Of a stretch of 11,366 bases of DNA, positions 6,170 to 11,366 are shown one piece after another (the stretch's first letter is position 1; each line of letters begins with the position of its first letter). Origin of the DNA: Nostoc sp. CHAB 5715 (GTDB taxonomy: Bacteria; Cyanobacteriota; Cyanobacteriia; Cyanobacteriales; Nostocaceae); the NCBI RefSeq assembly GCF_020829685.1, contig NZ_JAIVFR010000103.1:1-11366 (forward strand), read 5' to 3'. The position numbers were made by a program, and so were the translations under genes. The notes under the pieces are model-generated. The model saw only the letters and a list, made by a program, of their open reading frames with translations, was not told the DNA's origin and searched no databases.

Positions 6170-6577
6170 CTATTGGCGATCGCGCTCTAAGTCATCAAGG
6201 ACTCTCTCACAATACCAATTCTCTGGCATCCCAGGATAAGTCTCCTTTGCTTGTTCAATTAACCGTTCGGCAGCAGCAGTGTCACCAGATAATTTAGCGA
6301 TTAGCCTGTTTTTGAGATAGCTATCAGATACACCATCGTCTACCTGGTTTGGTATGCCTTCATTTCTAGTTGATGGCCGGGACTGATCTCTTTGCAACTG
6401 CCAAAACAAAACATAATAAAGTGTACCAAAAATTAAAATTAGGCTGAGTGTTCCGAAAAAAGTTAGGAGGTTAAATGTTAGAAATCCTAGAACTAACTGC
6501 GACAGAACATACCCAAGTAATAAACCAGTGAGTAAGAGGATGAATGTGCCGACAGCAATAACTACTTGATTCCCCAT
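6170..6577 (-). CDS. Two-TM membrane protein with cytoplasmic helical tail, hypothetical
   Basis: A 135-aa protein of unknown function. Two hydrophobic segments (about 5-30 and 35-58) form a helical hairpin. A hydrophilic tail follows, with an Arg/Pro-rich linker (61-80) and a helical region (YLKNRLIAKLSGDTAAAERL, then IEQAKETYPGMPENWYCERVLDDLERDRQ) resembling one TPR-like helix pair. The ATG is supported by GAGGA at 6581-6585 with a 3-7 base gap. The start overlaps the end of the AmpG-like gene by 16 bases, so the two are translationally coupled and may work together at the membrane. The last codons abut the TCCCCAC repeat. Confidence 0.8.
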   Translation of the reverse strand: MGNQVVIAVGTFILLLTGLLLGYVLSQLVLGFLTFNLLTFFGTLSLILIFGTLYYVLFWQLQRDQSRPSTRNEGIPNQVDDGVSDSYLKNRLIAKLSGDTAAAERLIEQAKETYPGMPENWYCERVLDDLERDRQ

Positions 6578-7854
6578 ATATCCTCTTCTTCTTCCTCAAG
6601 TCCTGGTCTGGAGACTGCCACTGGCTGAGGGTTCCAGGGGGCAAATACTGGCAATAGGAGTAGTCCTGGTACAGCGGCGGCGATGGTAATTAAGAAAAAT
6701 ATAGGCCAACCCGTGCTTTGTGCGATCGCGCCTCCAGGGGACGCCAGAATATCGCGGCTGACGGCCATTAAGCTGGATAACAAAGCATATTGGGTTGCGG
6801 AAAATCGCTGGTTACAAAGACTCATCAAAAAGGCAACAAAGGCTGCTGTCCCCAATCCACCACAAAATTGTTCTACGTTGATGGCAAGTACCATAGCTTG
6901 GTAGTTTTTACCGATGTATGCTAGAAAAAAGTAAGCTAAATTACTTACTGCTTGTAGAATACCAAAAACCCAAAGTGATCGATTGATGCCAATAGCACTC
7001 AAAATTGAACCACCTGCTAAAGCGCCGACAATCGTAGCAATTAACCCCATCCCCACCTGAATTGCCCCAATGTCGGTTTTGGTAAAACCAGTTTGCAGCA
7101 AAAAAGGCGTGGTCATATTGCTCAACAAAGCATCACCTAGCTTGTATAGGGTAATGAATGCAAGCATTAAAATAGCTGTAATAATCCCTTGACGCTGAAA
7201 AAATTCCTGAAATGGCAAAATTACAGCATCAGCGAGAGAAGCTGGAGGGCTAATTTCCTTGGGTTCTGGTGCGAACAAGGTGGCAAGAATACCAATTACC
7301 ATCGTCCCTGCCATAAACAAGTAAACCGATGACCAAGGCAGTTTGTCAGCAAGTATTAAGGCTAAAGCACCCGCGACTAACAAGGCTATTCGATAACCTA
7401 AGATAAAAACTGCTGCACCAGCCCCCATTTCTAGTTTTTCTAGAACGTCGGTACGGTAGGCGTCAACGGCAATATCTTGAGTTGCACTGATAAAAGCAAT
7501 GACTATGGCGTTGATTGCTAGTAGCTGTAATGCTTGTTTGGGTTGTTGGAAAGCCATGACTGCGATCGCTATGATTAAAGCAATCTGCGTCAAAATTAAC
7601 CAACCCCGTCGTCGTCCCAAAACTGGCAGGGTGAACCTGTCCACCAATGGCGCCCAAAAAAACTTCAAGGAATAAGGCAAACTGGCGAGGCTAAACCAAC
7701 CAATAGCGGCTAAATCTACCTTCTCCTCGGTCATCCAAGCTTTTAAGGTATTACCGATTAACAATAACGGTAAACCCGATGAAAAACCTAAAAATAATAA
7801 AGCCGCCATCTTGCGACTACCGAAAACTTCCAGTAGCGATTTAATTTTCCTCAT
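6562..7854 (-). CDS. AmpG-like MFS permease (muropeptide transporter family)
   Basis: A 430-aa, twelve-TM inner-membrane transporter. Family landmarks near the N-terminus are GFSSGLPLLLIGNTLKAWM (23-41), FFWAPLVDRF (65-74), the basic loop LGRRRGW (79-85), and SATQDIAVDAYRTDVL (123-138). The last is the hallmark of AmpG-type carriers, which in Gram-negative bacteria import anhydro-muropeptides from cell-wall turnover. The C-terminus is acidic (EEEEEDIWGIK). The ATG at 7854 aligns with the usual AmpG start; a longer reading would need TTG at 7890. AGAGG lies about 15 bases upstream, which is a rather long spacing. No AmpC/AmpR or recycling amidase is nearby, so the substrate is inferred from the family only. 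It overlaps the downstream two-TM gene. Confidence 0.88.
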   Translation of the reverse strand: MRKIKSLLEVFGSRKMAALLFLGFSSGLPLLLIGNTLKAWMTEEKVDLAAIGWFSLASLPYSLKFFWAPLVDRFTLPVLGRRRGWLILTQIALIIAIAVMAFQQPKQALQLLAINAIVIAFISATQDIAVDAYRTDVLEKLEMGAGAAVFILGYRIALLVAGALALILADKLPWSSVYLFMAGTMVIGILATLFAPEPKEISPPASLADAVILPFQEFFQRQGIITAILMLAFITLYKLGDALLSNMTTPFLLQTGFTKTDIGAIQVGMGLIATIVGALAGGSILSAIGINRSLWVFGILQAVSNLAYFFLAYIGKNYQAMVLAINVEQFCGGLGTAAFVAFLMSLCNQRFSATQYALLSSLMAVSRDILASPGGAIAQSTGWPIFFLITIAAAVPGLLLLPVFAPWNPQPVAVSRPGLEEEEEDIWGIK

Positions 7855-7967
7855 AGTTTCAAATTTTTGCCTCTTTTGAGGAAATATCAATAAAATACAA
7901 CGAGGAAATGTAAAAGTATATCATGTAACTAGTACCTATAAAGGTTTGAATTATCAAAGCGGCAGCA

Positions 7968-8000
7968 GTTCCCTATATAATCCCTATCAGGGATTGAAAC
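7968..8000 (-). repeat. Solitary CRISPR-repeat-like element
   Basis: On the - strand this 33-base unit begins GTTTCAATCCCTGATAGGGA and ends GGGAAC. It has a perfect 7-bp stem (AGGGATT/AATCCCT, 7979-7995) with a 3-base loop. That matches the 5' half and general ends of common cyanobacterial CRISPR repeats (GTTTCAATCCC...AAC, 36-37 nt). No second unit lies within 100 bases on either side and no cas gene is visible. It lies between the AmpG-like gene and the end of the Dnd operon. Nothing else is recognisable in 7855-8101. Confidence 0.55.
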
Positions 8001-8101
8001 TCGTCATAGTTGCTGTGTGATTTCCCGCAAACATGACAAACTACCAAGATTTACTTGGGTTAAATACAAATTCAGGATAACCTTATAGTGTCAGCGTTTT
8101 C

Positions 8102-9559
8102 TTAATTTTCCTTAATTGAATAAACCTGATGCCCCCTGATTTCTACCCCGTGTGCAGCAAGGCATTTTTCCCAACCTTCACGCGTACCAATGTCGCTTTT
8201 TTGGTTCAGCAGCCCTAATTCCTGTTCTTGTTGGGTGAGTTTAGCAAATTCTTCGTAACGAGGATAGTTGCTGGTAACAAATGTTTCCTTACGGTGCAAA
8301 ATCGGCGGATTTGCCCTAGTTTTGTAGTCTCGATGAGTGACGAAGAGAGTTTTTAAATCAATACCGATGCTGGCTTTTAACGCCGGATGGGGATCAGTGT
8401 CGAATTCGGGGTAAGACAGATAGGATATTTGCGGTTTATCAGTGTGATATTTGATTAATGTGGCTTCATCGACACGCCCAATGGTGCGGCTAGCGCAACC
8501 TTCACAAATTCGTAGTACGGGGTCAAGTGCTGCTAATGCGGAAACATGGACGTAAAGCGCACCGCGTGTATGTTTACCAATTTTGCTTTTTTCACACGCA
8601 GTTTGAATTACCCCAGATTTACCTAAGCTGAAAAGTTTTTGGTCGGCTACTTGACAAGCTTCCTCGTAGCTACTAAAAAAAGCTTTAATATCGTGACGCA
8701 TTTCTGGGGCTAGCTTTTGCCAAGCAGGACGTTTATCAAAGTGAGTCAGGGCGAGATAAACTTGGATATCCAAAGAACGACGATAAGCGATCGCATCCCA
8801 TTCTGCTTCATCGGTAGCTTGTAAAACTACACCAAAGGCGCGGCGAAAGTTACCAAATTCGCTCAGTAATTCCTGTTCATTTTCCAATTCACCTTTGGCA
8901 GGTAGTCTACCGCGCTTGGTAAAAAAAGCCATGAGTGGTTGCAGCTGTTCTTGATAGTCTTCAAACCGTTTGGTGGGGATGCGGACTCGCGGTGTAGAGG
9001 TGGTAGAAAAAAAGCGGATAGCTTTGTAACTTTCTTTTTCGGCTTCATCTCGAAAAACAAAGTAGACACCTAAAGCGATCGGTACTGCATCGACATTTAA
9101 GACTTCATCAATATAAGTTTTGAGTTCTTCTTGTTCGTAATATTTCTGAAAAGTATTGCGGCGTGTCACAATGCCATCATTGTAAGCAAGTTGGGTTTTG
9201 CTGGGAGCGTTAATCAGTATTTGAGCCGCGACAATTAAAACTTTTCCGGTGAGTTCCCAGGCTTGGATTAGGCTTTGACGGCGTTCCTCTGCGTCTTCAA
9301 TGACGTTGAGGACGTAACCCAAATTGACCACATCGGCGGCGGTGTGTGGTACATCGGGATAGTAGTAAGGGTCCCAGCCTGCACTGGTGTAGCCTAAGTT
9401 TTTTATTCGCTCGACATCACCACCATAGCCGCAACCGTAATCAAAAAAAGTGGTGTCTTGATGTAGGATTGCCCATTCTATTGCCAATCGCACGGGGCGA
9501 GATAAATCAGTGCGAGCGATCGCAGCTCTATGACGCTCGATTTCTAGCGCTTCAGGCAT
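8102..9559 (-). CDS. DNA phosphorothioation-associated putative methyltransferase
   Basis: A 485-aa cytoplasmic protein of the family recurrently encoded beside dnd genes. A class I SAM-binding fold occupies about residues 20-170: motif I FFDYGCGYGGD (38-48), an acidic motif II-like GWDPYYYPD (61-69), and VVNLGYVLNVIEDAEER (77-93), then GKVLIVAAQ. APSKTQLAYNDGIVTRRNTF follows. The C-terminal 300 residues are family-specific, with one C-E-G-C pair near residue 364, and have no domain I can name. The methylated substrate is unknown. The ATG lacks a visible Shine-Dalgarno because a repeat block (9565-9622) lies directly upstream. It is the last gene of the operon, 87 bases after dndE. No clear T-tract terminator follows. 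Confidence 0.9.
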   Translation of the reverse strand: MPEALEIERHRAAIARTDLSRPVRLAIEWAILHQDTTFFDYGCGYGGDVERIKNLGYTSAGWDPYYYPDVPHTAADVVNLGYVLNVIEDAEERRQSLIQAWELTGKVLIVAAQILINAPSKTQLAYNDGIVTRRNTFQKYYEQEELKTYIDEVLNVDAVPIALGVYFVFRDEAEKESYKAIRFFSTTSTPRVRIPTKRFEDYQEQLQPLMAFFTKRGRLPAKGELENEQELLSEFGNFRRAFGVVLQATDEAEWDAIAYRRSLDIQVYLALTHFDKRPAWQKLAPEMRHDIKAFFSSYEEACQVADQKLFSLGKSGVIQTACEKSKIGKHTRGALYVHVSALAALDPVLRICEGCASRTIGRVDEATLIKYHTDKPQISYLSYPEFDTDPHPALKASIGIDLKTLFVTHRDYKTRANPPILHRKETFVTSNYPRYEEFAKLTQQEQELGLLNQKSDIGTREGWEKCLAAHGVEIRGHQVYSIKEN

Positions 9560-9564
9560 GATAC

Positions 9565-9622
9565 TAATTCGTAATTCGTAATACTTCGGCTACGCTCAGT
9601 ACAAGTTCGTAATTCGTAATTA
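9565..9622 (-). repeat. STRR-flanked repeat between dndE and the methyltransferase gene
   Basis: Two direct blocks of AATTCGTAATTCGTAAT (about 9566-9582 and 9606-9621) flank a copy of ACTTCGGCTACGCTCAGTAC, a sequence I associate with dispersed repeats of Nostoc-type genomes. It fills most of the 87-base dndE-methyltransferase spacer. Confidence 0.7.
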
Positions 9623-9646
9623 AGACACCAAGCACCTAATATTCTT

Positions 9647-10033
<387 letters not shown>

Positions 10034-10063
10034 AATCTTCTTATAAATTGAGATAATTTTCGC

Positions 10064-10411
10064 TCATAAACCCAAACAGTAGCGAACCGCAGTTTCAACT
10101 TCAAGCATCTTGGAGTCAGAAATCTTGGCAGATGGGTTAGCAGGAAAGCGATTTGGATCTAAAGAACGAATTTGAAAACATAAGAACACTGTTTCTATAA
10201 GCAATCCACTGTCACTTGCAGAGACTCGTATATTAGTTGGATAATCACGCTTAATATTTGTTCCTTTCGTACCGACAACTACAGTCACAACCAAAGGTAA
10301 TTCGTTGATAGCGTCTATAGATAAAACTAAAACTGGTCTTGTTCCTGCCTGTTCTCGGCCCTGCACTGGATTAAGATTGACAAAATAAATTTGTTCTCTC
10401 TCGATGTTCAC
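10064..10411 (-). CDS. MazF/PemK-family mRNA interferase toxin
   Basis: A 115-aa protein covering the whole family fold. REQIYFVNLNPVQGREQAGT (5-24) is followed by RPVLVLSIDAIN, VVVGTKG, SLDPNRF and KMLEVETAVRYCLGL. The catalytic pair of MazF-type sequence-specific endoribonucleases appears as R25 (GTRPV) and T48 (GTKG), so activity is expected. The start is a GTG inside a GTGA overlap with the antitoxin stop codon, the classic layout for coupled toxin translation. The family segment usually written as DQIR is FQIR here (residues 79-82). It lies between dndD and dndE, unlike a stand-alone toxin-antitoxin locus. Its target site cannot be read from sequence. Confidence 0.93.
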   Translation of the reverse strand: MNIEREQIYFVNLNPVQGREQAGTRPVLVLSIDAINELPLVVTVVVGTKGTNIKRDYPTNIRVSASDSGLLIETVFLCFQIRSLDPNRFPANPSAKISDSKMLEVETAVRYCLGL

Positions 10412-10659
10412 AGCTTTTCTAAACCATCCATTTCTGTAATACCAAATTCATTATTGATAGAGGTAATTTCTGTTTTTATATCTAAATCACTAGCCATTTC
10501 AACTAGTTGTTCTTTAATATATTTAACATCAAAGAATTTATTTGATATTTGCTTTCTTTCTTGCACTTGGTTGGCGATACGTTTTAAGAGCCATTCTAAT
10601 TCTTCTAATGACAAAACACGTAGGTCATGCTCTATTTTTATTAAATGTGGTGAGTTCAT
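10408..10659 (-). CDS. Putative antitoxin of the MazF-type module
   Basis: An 83-aa protein not matching a named antitoxin fold that I can identify. The N-terminal half is helical (SLEELEWLLKRIANQVQERK). The C-terminal half is acidic (EMASDLDIKTEITSINNEFG), as expected for a segment that covers the toxin and is easily degraded. Its role is inferred from its position: its stop overlaps the toxin start by four bases. The start at 10659 is chosen because AAGGAGATC lies just upstream; a longer reading from 10677 would place its ATG within that same ribosome-binding region. Whether it also binds DNA to repress the pair is not evident from sequence. Confidence 0.8.
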   Translation of the reverse strand: MNSPHLIKIEHDLRVLSLEELEWLLKRIANQVQERKQISNKFFDVKYIKEQLVEMASDLDIKTEITSINNEFGITEMDGLEKL

Positions 10660-10663
10660 AATT

Positions 10664-10670
10664 GATCTCC
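10664..10670 (-). promoter_or_regulatory. Strong ribosome binding site of the antitoxin gene
   Basis: Reading on the - strand, AAAGGAGATCAATTATG places a near-consensus Shine-Dalgarno a few bases before the ATG at 10659. It is the best ribosome binding site in the window. This fits the need for antitoxin to be made in excess of the GTG-started toxin. Confidence 0.75.
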
Positions 10671-10717
10671 TTTCCAAAGCTCATTAGATATATTGTAAAG
10701 ATGTAGGCTTAAAAAAA

Positions 10718-10754
10718 TTGCGTAGACGCATAGCGGCTTGTCGTTAGACATCGC
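10718..10754. repeat. Dispersed cyanobacterial repeat between dndD and the antitoxin gene
   Basis: TTGCGTAGACGCATAGCGGC followed by TTGTCGTTAGACATCGC matches a short, GC-rich dispersed repeat that I know from Nostoc-type genomes (GCGTAGACGC...GCGGCTTGTCG...AGACATCGC). It occupies part of the 116-base dndD-antitoxin spacer, the longest gap in the operon, and includes a small GCGT-AG-ACGC hairpin. No promoter was convincingly identified in the gap. Confidence 0.65.
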
Positions 10755-10775
10755 TGAATTTTTTAACGATATGTA

Positions 10776-11366
10776 CTACCAAAAATATCCTGGTTGGATA
10801 GTTGTTTGTCGGGTGGAGGAGTCGTATTTAAGGAGATATTCACGAGCGATCGCTTCGTTTTCTCGCAGTGTTTCTACTTCTTTCTTTCCAATCTCGGTGT
10901 CAGTAGATAACAAAATTACTTGATGACTGGCGGATGGAAAGTAACGTTCAACTAAGTTACTGCGGTGAGAAGAGTCTAGTCTACCTAACGGCGTATCGAT
11001 TGCTACTGGTAGGCGGTGTCCAGAGACTTTGGCTAAACCCCAGAGGAAGGCGATCGCAAGTAGTTGTTTTTCACCAGCAGAGAGGCGATGTTTAGGGACA
11101 GGTTTACCATTTAAATCGTAAAGTGAAAGGCTGAAAGTCTTGGTATCAATGGTAATGCGATGCACTAAGTCTGATTTGTGCAGGAGATAAAGAAAGCAGT
11201 TTTTAACTTCTTCCTCTAATTTATTGAGTTTTCGCAGAGTTAATTTTTCACGAAAAATCTTGAGTGTTTCTTGAACTTTTGCTGCTGACGTAATAATATG
11301 TTCGTTATTTTTATGTTTAATGTTTTCTACTGTATATTCACTTAATTCTTTTTTGGACTTGGCAAT
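10776..11366 (-). CDS. dndD: DNA sulfur modification protein DndD, C-terminal part (5' end beyond the window)
   Basis: The frame stays open from the TAG at 10776 to the window edge, giving 196 C-terminal residues. There is no start inside: the GTG at 11165 is an internal Val. The first about 65 residues continue a charged coiled coil (KKELSEYTVENIKHKNNEHI, AAKVQETLKIFREKL, LRKLNKLEEEVKNCF). The ATPase half-site follows: ABC signature RLSAGEKQLLAIAFLWGLA, Walker B with D-loop LPVAIDTPLGRLDSSHR, and switch region HQVILLSTDTEIG. This is the SMC/Rad50-like head of DndD, whose ATPase activity is needed in phosphorothioation. The Walker A lies beyond 11366. It is the most upstream gene of the operon part seen here. 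Confidence 0.95.
   Translation of the reverse strand: MAKSKKELSEYTVENIKHKNNEHIITSAAKVQETLKIFREKLTLRKLNKLEEEVKNCFLYLLHKSDLVHRITIDTKTFSLSLYDLNGKPVPKHRLSAGEKQLLAIAFLWGLAKVSGHRLPVAIDTPLGRLDSSHRSNLVERYFPSASHQVILLSTDTEIGKKEVETLRENEAIAREYLLKYDSSTRQTTIQPGYFW

Noticed and set aside
6061..6297. 78-aa + strand frame beginning in STRR
   Set aside because: Its first half is STRR-encoded Pro/Ser/Pro-His repeats and its second half is antisense to the two-TM protein gene.
7968..8000. CRISPR array
   Set aside because: Only one repeat-like unit is present, with no spacer-length periodicity and no cas genes; kept as a solitary element.
8041..8059. Terminator after the Dnd operon (CCAAG-ATTTA-CTTGG hairpin)
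   Set aside because: The stem is only 5 bp with no T-tract on either side; too weak to call.
10776..11165. Complete 129-aa gene starting at 11165
   Set aside because: The codon at 11165 is an internal GTG; the frame continues without stops to the window edge with coiled-coil sequence typical of DndD.

Overview
The window looks like chromosomal DNA from a filamentous, heterocyst-type cyanobacterium (Nostoc/Anabaena/Calothrix group). The evidence is twelve copies of the HIP1 octamer GCGATCGC (about one per kb), many 7-bp short tandem repeats (STRRs such as CCCTACT, TCCCCAC, GGGAATA, CCCCATG) between genes, and gene families typical of these genomes. No rRNA, tRNA, transposase or true CRISPR array was found.

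Left part (1-3660), all on the + strand: a REC-EAL response regulator predicted to degrade c-di-GMP (222-1418), a lipoprotein PQQ-dependent sugar (sorbosone-type) dehydrogenase (1735-3078), and a single-domain cupin like the C-terminal domain of type II phosphomannose isomerases (3253-3660). The regulator lies between two direct copies of a MITE-like element with imperfect terminal inverted repeats. A third, inverted copy lies at 4967-5119 and carries a nested palindrome.

Middle part (3661-8101), all genes on the - strand: a HEAT-repeat protein (3854-4612); a small one-TM protein followed by a GNAT acetyltransferase (5121-5920); and an AmpG-like MFS permease overlapping a two-TM membrane protein (6170-7854). 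The spaces between them are filled with STRRs, a second inverted-repeat element, and two solitary hairpins resembling cyanobacterial CRISPR repeats. A compound STRR cassette occurs three times here, and one copy is translated in frame inside the GNAT gene.

Right part (8102-11366), - strand: the 3' end of a DNA phosphorothioation (Dnd) operon. Reading in the direction of transcription it holds the C-terminal part of DndD (cut by the window edge), a two-gene antitoxin/MazF-type toxin module, DndE, and a Dnd-associated putative methyltransferase. dndC, and any dndB, dndA or restriction genes, must lie beyond 11366 or elsewhere. The toxin-antitoxin pair between dndD and dndE is the most interesting arrangement in the window: an mRNA-interferase addiction module embedded in a DNA-modification operon, with cyanobacterial repeats in the two longest spacers.
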